A stretch of 29,376 nucleotides of DNA. Origin: CAZDDA01 sp964568045 (lineage in GTDB: Bacteria > Bipolaricaulota > Bipolaricaulia > UBA7950 > UBA9294). The DNA lies in assembly GCA_964568045.1 (NCBI GenBank), contig CAZMOL010000010.1, positions 1 through 29,376 on the forward strand, given 5' to 3'. This document shows, in pieces, positions 7,485-14,579 of the stretch. A program made the position numbers and the translations under genes. Below the pieces are notes generated by a model. It was given only the letters and a program-made list of their open reading frames with translations, searched no databases and had not been told where the DNA came from. Position 1 is the first letter of the stretch. Each line of letters starts with the position of its first letter.

Positions 7485-7800
7485 GTTATCCACCTTCCCA
7501 AGCATACCGGATCGTTGTATCCTCGTACAACTTCAAGGAATCCTCCCGCTGGACGTGGCTGACACCTATCTACGACATGCTNNNNNNNNNNNNNNNNNNN
7601 NNNNNNNNNNNNNNNNNNNNNNNNNNNNNNNNNNNNNNNNNNNNNNNNNNNNNNNNNNNNNNNNNNNNNNNNNNNNNNNNNGCAATCGCGTCCTTCCCGT
7701 ACTGCGAGCATGTCGGATAGAAGCGACACCGCGACGGAAGCACCGGGGAAATAACCCGCTGATAGACCCGGATAATACTGATAAGAACCCACTTTAGCAT
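7481..7800 (-). CDS. yidD: Membrane protein insertion efficiency factor YidD, interrupted by assembly gap
   Basis: The N-terminal 39 residues are clear YidD: an amphipathic membrane-binding helix, MLKWVLISIIRVYQRVISPV, then the signature RCRFYPTCSQYGKDAI. The gene then runs into 100 N. Beyond the gap, one minus-strand frame reads RCQPRPAGGFLEVVRGYNDP then V, and stops at 7481; its Arg-Cys-X-Pro, Gly-Gly and Asp-Pro-Val spacing recalls the RCHPxxxGGYDPVP end of YidD, but with about seven extra residues. I therefore treat both pieces as one gene whose middle is missing. YidD helps YidC insert inner-membrane proteins and usually sits beside rnpA/yidC, so this location beside an ACT protein is atypical. 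The ATG at 7800 coincides with the predicted transcription start. Confidence 0.75.
7582..7681. other. Assembly gap of 100 N inside yidD
   Basis: A run of exactly 100 N, a conventional unknown-length scaffold gap. Judged by the usual YidD length, the real missing sequence is probably shorter than 100 bases, so coordinates across it should not be trusted. Confidence 0.97.
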
Positions 7801-7806
7801 ACCACA

Positions 7807-7835
7807 AGTATAGTGCCCCATTACCGTCTTGACAA
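7807..7835 (-). promoter_or_regulatory. Sigma-70 promoter of yidD, predicted leaderless
   Basis: Read leftward, TTGTCA (7835-7830), a 17-base spacer and TATACT (7812-7807). Only 6 bases separate the -10 box from the yidD ATG at 7800, so a start 7 bases downstream falls on the A of the ATG. The -35 hexamer shares five bases with the hsp20 -35 on the other strand. Confidence 0.6.
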
Positions 7836-7857
7836 GGAGGAAGAACCGCGTTATACT
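7829..7857 (+). promoter_or_regulatory. Sigma-70 promoter of hsp20
   Basis: Consensus TTGACA (7829-7834), a 17-base spacer and TATACT (7852-7857). The predicted start near 7864 falls inside the CIRCE-like inverted repeat, the classical position for HrcA repression. Confidence 0.8.
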
Positions 7858-7861
7858 GCAA

Positions 7862-7888
7862 CTAGCAGTTAGATAGCCTGACTGCTAA
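7862..7888 (+). promoter_or_regulatory. CIRCE-like inverted repeat (probable HrcA operator)
   Basis: CTAGCAGTT, nine bases, GACTGCTAA. The canonical CIRCE element is TTAGCACTC-N9-GAGTGCTAA: the right arm matches 8 of 9 positions, the left arm 6 of 9, and the spacer length is exact. It begins 4 bases after the -10 box and spans the predicted transcription start. HrcA regulation is inferred; hrcA is not in the window. Confidence 0.6.
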
Positions 7889-7916
7889 AACTGAAAAGCG
7901 AAAGGGGGAATATAGC

Positions 7917-8369
7917 ATGATTAGGAGACTTCCAGTACTAAGACACGAACCTTTCTTGCTGGGAACCGGTCTGTCTCGGTTCATCGACGAGCTGTTTCGT
8001 GACTTCGATCGAATTGGGTTTGACACCGCCCCGAGCGTTGGGCGTACCGACGTCTACGAGAAGGACAAGAGCCTCGTCTTTGAGACCGAGCTTCCCGGTA
8101 TGAAGAAGGAGAACCTCGACATTAAGGTGGAGGACGACAAACTCGTCATCTCCGGTGAGACGAAGCGCAACGAGGACGTGAAGGAGGAGCACTACTTTCG
8201 CGTTGGCCGTCAGTACGGCCGGGTGCAGCGGTGCTTCCCACTCCCCTCTGATTTGGTGGACAAGAACGCGATCAAGGCGAAGTTTGAGGATGGCATCCTC
8301 AAGGTGACCGTCCCTCTCAAGGAGTCGATCAAAGAGAAAGAACAACCGGTCGAGATTACCGTCGAGTAG
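7917..8369 (+). CDS. hsp20: Small heat shock protein Hsp20/alpha-crystallin
   Basis: A 150-residue ATP-independent chaperone that holds unfolding proteins in large oligomers. The N-terminal arm has LSRFIDELFRDFDRIGF. The alpha-crystallin domain runs from about residue 42 to 145, with TDVYEKDKSLVFETELPGMK at its start and the conserved G-X-L turn in AKFEDGILKVTVPLKE. The C-terminal extension is very short and ends PVEITVE; its PVEI/IEITV pattern may serve as the I-X-I-type anchor. AAAGGGGGAA lies about 7 bases upstream of the ATG. It is monocistronic: a strong promoter with a CIRCE-like operator precedes it and a strong terminator follows 18 bases after the stop. Confidence 0.96.
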   Translation: MIRRLPVLRHEPFLLGTGLSRFIDELFRDFDRIGFDTAPSVGRTDVYEKDKSLVFETELPGMKKENLDIKVEDDKLVISGETKRNEDVKEEHYFRVGRQYGRVQRCFPLPSDLVDKNAIKAKFEDGILKVTVPLKESIKEKEQPVEITVE

Positions 8370-8387
8370 GAAAAGATCGTTCCTTTG

Positions 8388-8423
8388 GCCCCGGCGTTTA
8401 AGCGTCGGGGCCTTTTCTCTTTG
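8388..8423 (+). terminator. Rho-independent terminator of hsp20
   Basis: GGCCCCGGCG, loop TTTAAG, CGTCGGGGCC gives a 10-bp GC-rich stem with one G-T pair, followed by TTTTCTCTTT. Confidence 0.9.
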
Positions 8424-8503
8424 TTGGATTGAAAGGACGTGCCAGGAGGGTTGCTCATCTTTCATATCCATAACCACTTTCTTGCGTACAGCAATTTGCT
8501 TGG

Positions 8504-8533
8504 TTGACACCATCGTCTGCGTTCTGCTATGAT
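8504..8533 (+). promoter_or_regulatory. Sigma-70 promoter of the peptide transporter-lysA operon
   Basis: Consensus TTGACA (8504-8509), an 18-base spacer and TATGAT (8528-8533). The expected start near 8540 precedes the small ORF at 8564 and the peptide-binding protein gene at 8890; no terminator is seen between them. Confidence 0.75.
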
Positions 8534-8563
8534 GAGCCTTAGGGATCTTTCTTGGGAGGAAGC

Positions 8564-8800
8564 GTGGCTAATTCAGGAATACACGTATATGCCCATATGA
8601 TTAAGCTCCCGACTTCGTTCACAACGCCACCTCTAATACATGCCCCAAAAAAGAAGAAATCAATGTTCGAACAGAATGAGCATTGGAAGGATACGCACAA
8701 CCTCTCCACTTTTGCCGTGGATTACATGGCCATGGCCAAAGAGAAGGTCGACTTCGGAGATATGGGACCTGCAGGCGAAACTTCTTGCAGTTTGCGCTAA
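8564..8800 (+). CDS. Small hypothetical protein or leader ORF
   Basis: A 78-residue frame starting at GTG, placed by GGGAGGA 3-4 bases upstream and by a strong promoter about 30 bases further up. I recognise no domain. The middle is lysine-rich (APKKKKSMFEQNEHW), and the later stretch FAVDYMAMAKEKVDFGDMGP looks protein-like, after which the composition changes. A different frame over 8760-8831 reads DLQAKLLAVCAKWTKRRWER, so a frameshift near 8760 that would lengthen the protein is possible. It is the first gene of the peptide-transporter transcript, 89 bases before the binding-protein start. It could instead be an untranslated leader with a chance frame. Confidence 0.4.
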   Translation: MANSGIHVYAHMIKLPTSFTTPPLIHAPKKKKSMFEQNEHWKDTHNLSTFAVDYMAMAKEKVDFGDMGPAGETSCSLR

Positions 8801-8889
8801 ATGGACCAAAAGGAGGTGGGAGCGGCATTAGATAGCAGTACAGGAGGGCAGGAGGAAGACCTTTGCGTTCGTATCAAGGAGGAAAAAGC

Positions 8890-10467
8890 ATGCTGAAGAA
8901 AGTGATTCTATGCAGTGTTGTATTAGGCCTGCTGGCACTGCCGGCACTGGGGCAAGCGATCCCCAAAGACACCCTTGTAGTGGGCGCCGACATGGGGATC
9001 ATTGTCGATCTGGATCCAAGTCGGGTGTATGAGGTATTCACGAACGTCGTGATCGAACAGCTCTACGACAATCTAGTCGATTTCGAGGGGACCTTCGATG
9101 TCATCAAGCCGGCCTTGGCGGAAAGCTGGGAGGCGTTGGACGATGGGACAACTTGGAGGTTCCACATCCGCAAAGGAGTGCCATTCCACAGTGGAAACGA
9201 AGTGACCGCAGATGCGGTCGTCTTCTCGTTTACCCGTGCCTTGGCGCTTGATTTTGCACCGATCTGGATGCTCAACCAGTACGTCCCGACAGCGGACAAC
9301 GTCAAGAAGGTTAATGATTACACGGTCGATGTCACCTTCAAAATCCCCTTCTCGGAAGGGTTGATGGCTGCGATCATGGGCGTTCAGGGAATCTGCGCCG
9401 TCATCGATCCCTCGGTGGTGGAGGAACACAAGACGGCCGATGATCCGTGGGCGAACAAATGGCTGCAGTTCCACGATGCCGGCTCGGGCCCATACAGGCT
9501 TGTCGAATGGTTACCGAATGATCGCGTGGTGTTGGAGGGGTTCGACGACTACTGGGACGGGCCACCGAGGACGAAGAACGTCACCATCATCGACGTTCCA
9601 GAACGCGCGCAGCAGCGTGTCGCGCTCGAAAACGGGACGATCGACCTGGCGTGGGACCTGCTTCCCGAGGCGATCGATGAATTCAAGACCAAGGAAGGGT
9701 TTACCATCTATGAGACCCCCAGCTGGAGCATTGACTACGTGGCGATGAACGAGGGAATGGAGCCGTTTGATAATCCGTTGGTGCGCAAGGCGATCAAGTA
9801 CGCGATCGACTACGATGCGATCGTTGAGGGAATCATGAGCGGCGCGGCAATCGTCGGTCAAACGTTCATGCCGACGGGTATTCCGGGGCACCTGGAAGCG
9901 ACCCCGTATCACAAGGACGTGGAGAAGGCGAAACAACTTCTTGCGGATGCGGGTTACCCGGACGGGTTCAGCACGCAGATTGTGTGTCAGCCGACCTCGC
10001 CGCGGAAGGACATCGCGGTACAGGTTCAGCAGGATCTGGCCGAGATCGGCGTTGAGGCCGAGGTCGTTCAGCTGATTTCAGCTCAGATGTACACCCTCTA
10101 TCGCAATCAGGCGCACTACATGATCGTTGCCGGATGGGGAGTGGACTACGGTCACGGCGATTCGCTGGTCAAGCCGTTCGCCCACTGCTGTTCCACGGGC
10201 TCGGATGCGCCCGTGCGCCAGCTCAAGTGGCGGAACACGTCCGCCAACTGTCCGCTGACGGCAGTTGTGGACGCCTCCGAAGCCGAGGTCGATGAGGCAA
10301 AGAAACTCCAGATGTACGAGTATATCCAGCAGGAAGTCCTCGACGACGGCCCGTTTGCCATCCTGTTCTACCCCTTGAATCAGTTCGTCTCTGCTGACTA
10401 CGTGAAAGACTTTGTGCCAATGTTCAGCGAAAGCTACACTGAGTTTTGGGGGATCTACAAGGAATAA
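8890..10467 (+). CDS. Peptide ABC transporter substrate-binding protein (SBP_bac_5 family)
   Basis: A 525-residue secreted binding protein of the DppA/OppA type, held in the periplasm or anchored by its leader. The signal peptide MLKKVILCSVVLGLLALPAL ends near Gly-Gln; no lipobox Cys follows. Family features are DPSRVYEVFTNVVIEQLYDN, the domain core ALAESWEALDDGTTWRFHIR, and VRKAIKYAIDYDAIVEGIMS in the second lobe. The C-terminal region has four clustered Cys (CCSTGSDAP and TSANCP), unusual for the family and possibly a disulfide pair. The start is ATG 8890, behind AAGGAGG, not the upstream TTG. Two permease genes follow after a hairpin; the ligand is inferred from the downstream lysA and NlpC/P60 genes to be a murein-type peptide. 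Confidence 0.93.
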   Translation: MLKKVILCSVVLGLLALPALGQAIPKDTLVVGADMGIIVDLDPSRVYEVFTNVVIEQLYDNLVDFEGTFDVIKPALAESWEALDDGTTWRFHIRKGVPFHSGNEVTADAVVFSFTRALALDFAPIWMLNQYVPTADNVKKVNDYTVDVTFKIPFSEGLMAAIMGVQGICAVIDPSVVEEHKTADDPWANKWLQFHDAGSGPYRLVEWLPNDRVVLEGFDDYWDGPPRTKNVTIIDVPERAQQRVALENGTIDLAWDLLPEAIDEFKTKEGFTIYETPSWSIDYVAMNEGMEPFDNPLVRKAIKYAIDYDAIVEGIMSGAAIVGQTFMPTGIPGHLEATPYHKDVEKAKQLLADAGYPDGFSTQIVCQPTSPRKDIAVQVQQDLAEIGVEAEVVQLISAQMYTLYRNQAHYMIVAGWGVDYGHGDSLVKPFAHCCSTGSDAPVRQLKWRNTSANCPLTAVVDASEAEVDEAKKLQMYEYIQQEVLDDGPFAILFYPLNQFVSADYVKDFVPMFSESYTEFWGIYKE

Positions 10468-10488
10468 GGACAGTCGAAACGAAGATGG

Positions 10489-10528
10489 GCGGCTACCTTG
10501 CTGTCTTGCAGTGAGGTAGCCGCGTTTT
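10489..10528 (+). terminator. Intercistronic hairpin between binding protein and permease genes
   Basis: GCGGCTACCT (10489-10498) pairs perfectly with AGGTAGCCGC (10514-10523), with a small inner CTG/CAG stem, followed by GTTTTCG. It starts 21 bases after the binding-protein stop. A partial terminator or 3' RNA-stabilising hairpin here would give more binding protein than permease, a common transporter arrangement. Confidence 0.65.
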
Positions 10529-10549
10529 CGAGTCACGACTGGTGACATC

Positions 10550-11557
10550 ATGATCGGCTACATTATTCGACGTCTTGTCTGGATGGTCTTCGTCATCTTT
10601 GGGGTGATGACGCTGACCTTCTTCATCTCCCGCGTGATTCCCGCTGATCCGGTTGCTGCAGTGCTTCCGAGCAACGCACCGGATGAGGCAATCGAAAAGG
10701 AACGGGAACGGATGGGGTTGGATAAGCCCATCTGGGTACAATACGGGCGATACATCAATGGAATTCTCCACGGCGATTTGGGGGTGTCGATCCGAACTCG
10801 ACAACCCGTACTCGACGATTTGCTCCGCTATTTTCCCGCCACAGCGGAGCTGGCTCTGGTTGCGTTGCTTATGGGAACGGCGATCGGATTGACCCTCGGT
10901 GTGATCTCGGCGGTGAAGCAGGGAAAGGTCCCCGACCACGCCGGCCGCGTGTTCGCAATATGGGGTCTATCCATGCCCGCTTTCTTCACCGGCTTGATGC
11001 TTGTTATCCTATTCAGCCACTTGTTGAAATGGTTTCCTCAGTTGGGGCAGATGCCTGCCTATCTCAGGCGACCACCGCACGTAACGGGTTTTCTGATTCT
11101 TGATACGATGATCGCTGGAAACTGGCGCTTAGTCGTAACCGAACTGCGACACCTGGTGCTGCCCGCCTTTACTCTTGGCTGGCTGTCTACCGCCTCCATC
11201 GTGCGCATCACACGGTCGAGCATGCTAGAAGTGTTCCCGGAGGAGTACATCAAAACGGCCCGCATGAAGGGCCTGCGGGAATCTAAGGTCGTACTGAAGC
11301 ACGCCCTGAAAAACGCGCTGCTACCGACGATCACGGTAATTGGGCTCCGAGTGGCAAGCTTGCTAGAGGGAGCCGTATTGACCGAGACGGTGTTCTCCTG
11401 GCCCGGTCTCGGCCGCTACGCGGTCTCATCTTTCCTATCCATTGATTTCCCGGCGGTCGTTGGGGTGACGATCTTTATCGCGTTTCTCTATTCGTTCTGC
11501 AACCTGATCGTAGACCTATTGTACGGCTATTTGAACCCCAAGATTCGCTATACGTGA
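10550..11557 (+). CDS. Peptide ABC transporter permease, DppB type
   Basis: A 335-residue inner-membrane permease. The start MIGYIIRRLVWMVFVIFGVM is the classic DppB/OppB first helix, followed by FISRVIPADPV and the periplasmic motif ERMGLDKPIWVQYGRYI. The binding-protein-dependent transport domain covers the last two-thirds; its EAA loop reads EYIKTARMKGLRESKVVLKH (residues 229-248), the contact site for an ATPase. The final helix ends YGYLNPKIRYT, typical of the family. The ribosome binding site (GGTGAC) is weak, consistent with lower expression than the binding protein. The second permease follows 12 bases after its stop. Confidence 0.94.
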   Translation: MIGYIIRRLVWMVFVIFGVMTLTFFISRVIPADPVAAVLPSNAPDEAIEKERERMGLDKPIWVQYGRYINGILHGDLGVSIRTRQPVLDDLLRYFPATAELALVALLMGTAIGLTLGVISAVKQGKVPDHAGRVFAIWGLSMPAFFTGLMLVILFSHLLKWFPQLGQMPAYLRRPPHVTGFLILDTMIAGNWRLVVTELRHLVLPAFTLGWLSTASIVRITRSSMLEVFPEEYIKTARMKGLRESKVVLKHALKNALLPTITVIGLRVASLLEGAVLTETVFSWPGLGRYAVSSFLSIDFPAVVGVTIFIAFLYSFCNLIVDLLYGYLNPKIRYT

Positions 11558-11569
11558 GGAGTTGAGCCA

Positions 11570-12418
11570 ATGTTTGGCACCATCCGATGGAGAGATTTTT
11601 CACGGCACATCCTGCGCAATCGGCTGTCGCTCACCGGGCTGGTTCTGATTGGCGCGTTGCTGCTCGTTGCCGTGATCGGCCCGTTCATTGCGCCTTGCGA
11701 CCCGTATGATACGGATCCGATTAACAAGTTGGATGGCCCGACCAACGCACACATCTTCGGCACGGACAACCTGGGCCGCGATATCCTCACCCGCATTCTC
11801 TACGGAGCACGGATCTCCGTAACGATTGCCGTCATCATCTTGGTGGTTTCCGGAACCATCGGCACGCTCATCGGAGTCATTGCGGGATACTTCGGAGGAG
11901 GAATCGACAACATCCTGATGCGGATCACCGACATCTTCTTGGCATTTCCGCGATTGATCTTGGCGATGGTAGTGGCCGCAGCGCTGGGCCGGAGTCTGAA
12001 CAACGTGGTTCTGGCGGTGGCATTTACGACGTGGACAATATTTGCCCGCCTTGCTCGCGGCCAAGCCCTTGCAGTCAAAGAAGAAGACTATGTTGAGGCG
12101 GCGCGGGCAAGCGGCGCGACCAATTGGCGGATCCTGTTTGCTCATGTTCTTCCTATGTGTGTCAGTCCGGTGATCATCCAGGGAACAATCGCGATGGGAG
12201 GGATCATCCTCATCGTGGCGGGACTGGGGTTCATCGGTTTTGGGGCACAACCCCCGACTCCGGAATGGGGAGTGATGGTCTCGGACGGGCGCAATTATCT
12301 CCCCACGGCGTGGTGGGCGTGCGTCTTCCCTGGGCTCGCGATCATGCTCACCGTGTTGGGGTTCAATCTGCTCGGGGACGGGGTCAGGGACATCTTGGAT
12401 CCTCGAATGAGAAGCTAG
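11570..12418 (+). CDS. Peptide ABC transporter permease, DppC type
   Basis: A 282-residue permease partner of the DppB-type gene. The N terminus has a helix LSLTGLVLIGALLLVAVIGP, then the family signature IFGTDNLGRDILTRILYGAR. The EAA loop is DYVEAARASGATNWRILFAH. The last segment has FIGFGAQPPTPEWGVMVSDG and ends NLLGDGVRDILDPRMRS, the standard DppC/OppC finish. GGAG lies about 9 bases before the ATG. No ATPase genes (dppD/dppF type) follow; lysA is next after 57 bases. The transporter must therefore borrow ATPase subunits encoded elsewhere. Confidence 0.95.
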   Translation: MFGTIRWRDFSRHILRNRLSLTGLVLIGALLLVAVIGPFIAPCDPYDTDPINKLDGPTNAHIFGTDNLGRDILTRILYGARISVTIAVIILVVSGTIGTLIGVIAGYFGGGIDNILMRITDIFLAFPRLILAMVVAAALGRSLNNVVLAVAFTTWTIFARLARGQALAVKEEDYVEAARASGATNWRILFAHVLPMCVSPVIIQGTIAMGGIILIVAGLGFIGFGAQPPTPEWGVMVSDGRNYLPTAWWACVFPGLAIMLTVLGFNLLGDGVRDILDPRMRS

Positions 12419-12475
12419 CGTCGCAGTGTGGAGTTTGACGAGTCGTTCCCACCTAAGACACACTGTCCAGCTAAG

Positions 12476-13756
12476 ATGAAAACGCCTGAGCAGGCACTGG
12501 ACGGTTTCTTCGCGTACAGAGCTGGAGAGCTCTTTTGTGAAGAGGTCTCCTTGACCGATGTAGCCAGGCAATTCGGCACGCCCTGTTACGTCTACAGCTA
12601 CTCACAGATTGTACAAAACTACCGTGCCTTTGATTCGGCGTTTTCGGGAACACCGCACCTTATTGCCTACGCCGTCAAGGCGAACAGCAACGGCGCGGTC
12701 CTTCGCTGCCTAGCACAGGAAGGGTGTGGTGCCGATGTTGTTTCGGAAGGAGAGCTTGCCCGTGCGTTGGCGGCCGGAATTCCACCGGAGCGCGTTGTGT
12801 TCGCTGGTGTAGGCAAGCGCAAGCGGGAGATCGAGCGGGCACTGGAAGCGAACATCCTGTTGCTAAATGCGGAGTCGATGGGTGAGCTGGAAGTGATCAG
12901 GGAGCTAGCCGAAAAGCACCGGCATCCTGCACGGATTGCCATTCGAATTAACCCCGATGTCGCGGCAGAGACACACACGTACGTGGGAACGGGACGAGCA
13001 CAGGATAAGTTCGGCATTCCCGTCTCAAAGGCCGTGGCCGCTTTCCGGTACGCGTCGACCTATCCTGAACTGTGTGTTACCGGACTACACTTCCACATCG
13101 GCTCTCAGATCATCGACCTTGAGCCCTACCGAAAGGCGCTGCAAGTTGCTTTTCACCTTATCAAGGAGCTTGCCAACGAAGGTGTCGCGCTTCGGTACTT
13201 GGACATTGGCGGGGGCCTGGGGATCTCCTATACTGGTGAGGCCGTGGCTGCGCCGGTCGATCTTGCTGCGATTGTTGCTGCAACAGCTCCTGATTGGGAA
13301 GGAACGTTAATCATCGAGCCCGGTCGTGCGATTGTCGGAGATGCTGGGGTGTTGTTGACTGAAGTGCTCTACCGAAAGGCCAGCGTTTCCAGATCTTTCG
13401 TCGTCGTTGATTCTGGAATGAACGATTTCATCCGACCCTGCCTATATCAGGCCCAGCATCGTGTTTATCCGGTGACCAAGCGCGAGGGTGTACGGGAGGC
13501 GGTGGACGTGGTCGGGCCGGTGTGCGAAAGTGCGGACGTCCTTGCCCGGGCGTGTGCGCTGCCTGCGGTAAAGCCGGGGGAGTACCTGGCGATACGCGAT
13601 GTCGGAGCGTACGGCTTTTCCATGGCCTCCACCTACAACTCCCGACCGCGCCCAGCCGAGGTGATGGTGAAGGGCAAGGAAGCTTTTCTCATTCGGGAAC
13701 GCGAAGATGTAAGCGACCTCACTGCTCCTGAGCGAATCCCACCGTTTCTCCGATGA
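12476..13756 (+). CDS. lysA: Diaminopimelate decarboxylase
   Basis: A 426-residue PLP enzyme converting meso-diaminopimelate to L-lysine and CO2. The PLP lysine is Lys68 in IAYAVKANSNGAVLRCLAQE. Further motifs are GLHFHIGSQI, the phosphate-binding YLDIGGGLGISY, EPGRAIVGDAGVLLTEVLYR, and at the dimer active site GPVCESADVLA and DVGAYGFSMASTYNSRPRP. I prefer the ATG at 12476; an in-frame GTG at 12428 would add 16 residues unlike the family start. Neither has a strong ribosome binding site. The TGA overlaps the next gene's ATG (ATGA). Its position between a peptide importer and a murein peptidase, not in a lysine biosynthesis cluster, points to a salvage role alongside biosynthesis. Confidence 0.95.
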   Translation: MKTPEQALDGFFAYRAGELFCEEVSLTDVARQFGTPCYVYSYSQIVQNYRAFDSAFSGTPHLIAYAVKANSNGAVLRCLAQEGCGADVVSEGELARALAAGIPPERVVFAGVGKRKREIERALEANILLLNAESMGELEVIRELAEKHRHPARIAIRINPDVAAETHTYVGTGRAQDKFGIPVSKAVAAFRYASTYPELCVTGLHFHIGSQIIDLEPYRKALQVAFHLIKELANEGVALRYLDIGGGLGISYTGEAVAAPVDLAAIVAATAPDWEGTLIIEPGRAIVGDAGVLLTEVLYRKASVSRSFVVVDSGMNDFIRPCLYQAQHRVYPVTKREGVREAVDVVGPVCESADVLARACALPAVKPGEYLAIRDVGAYGFSMASTYNSRPRPAEVMVKGKEAFLIREREDVSDLTAPERIPPFLR

Positions 13757-14538
13757 AGTGGATTAACAAATCGATCATCGATTTAAGGGCCAAGCCGTCA
13801 ACGAGATCTGAACGGGTTTCGCAGGCGCTATTCGGGACGGAAGTTGATGTCAGCCAGTCCGACGAGGGCGAGTGGTGTCTGATCGAAACGCCAGACCGTC
13901 ATCGAAGCTTTGCGGAAACGCGACACCTCTCAAGCTCGTTTCAGCGGAAGGGTAGGGAGTGGAAAGTAAGGCAAGCAATCGTTCCCGTAAGCGATATCTC
14001 CACCGATCAGGTCTTGACACAGTTTGCCTTCGATACAAGGTTTTTCGCGCAAGTCGACGAAGATCGCCTCGTCTTCAACTTGCCCGCTGGTGAGAAGGGA
14101 TATGTGTCTCGCGAAGTTGCTATCACTGCCAAGGCCACAATGGATGTGAAGCAGCTTGTGCAACTAGCAAGAAGCTCTGTCGGAACTCCGTATCTGTGGG
14201 GAGGGGTTTCTCCGTTCGGATTCGACTGCTCCGGCTTTGTCCAGCGGCTGTTTCACTATTGCTTCAATGAATGGCTTCCTCGAGATTCAGGGGATCAGCG
14301 CCAAATCGGCCAGCCAATAACGCTTGAGGACCTAGAGCGAGGAGACCTCTGTTTCTTTCCCGGTCATGTTGCCTTGTACACCGGCGAGGGCTGCATCGTC
14401 CATGCCAATCATCATCACAACGGGGTGTCAATCGAACAGCTCTTGGTTCCAACTACTCCTTACGGCAAACAGCTTCTGAAAGGTTTTGAGGAGGCAAGGC
14501 GGATACCCTTCGCATCATCCTCTGGACGGACCGAGTGA
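13753..14538 (+). CDS. Cytoplasmic NlpC/P60 peptidase, YkfC-like
   Basis: A 261-residue cysteine peptidase. Residues 1-125 appear to form two SH3b-type domains (DLRAKPSTRSERVSQALFGT opens the first), and the NlpC/P60 domain covers about 130-250. The catalytic residues are Cys159 in FGFDCSGFVQ, His205 in PGHVALYTGEG and His217 in CIVHANHHHNG; the 12-residue His-His spacing matches Spr. There is no signal peptide. Soluble enzymes with this SH3b-NlpC arrangement, such as YkfC, cleave gamma-D-Glu-diamino acid bonds in free murein peptides. It is translationally coupled to lysA, which would use the released meso-DAP. The substrate is inferred from architecture and neighbours. Confidence 0.88.
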   Translation: MKWINKSIIDLRAKPSTRSERVSQALFGTEVDVSQSDEGEWCLIETPDRHRSFAETRHLSSSFQRKGREWKVRQAIVPVSDISTDQVLTQFAFDTRFFAQVDEDRLVFNLPAGEKGYVSREVAITAKATMDVKQLVQLARSSVGTPYLWGGVSPFGFDCSGFVQRLFHYCFNEWLPRDSGDQRQIGQPITLEDLERGDLCFFPGHVALYTGEGCIVHANHHHNGVSIEQLLVPTTPYGKQLLKGFEEARRIPFASSSGRTE

Positions 14539-14579
14539 TTGGCGGAGAGGAACTGGGGGGAACTCTCATTCTTACCTTG

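Noticed and set aside
7225..7797. 190-residue rightward frame across the first N run
   Set aside because: The frame is held open only by the N run and is antisense to yidD and the ACT gene.
11600..12571. 323-residue leftward open frame
   Set aside because: Lies antisense to the DppC-type permease and has the His/Arg/Gln-rich composition of a shadow frame.
14546..14575. GAGAG...CTCTC repeat between the NlpC/P60 gene and nadE
   Set aside because: Only five base pairs with a long loop and a broken T-tract; insufficient for a terminator.
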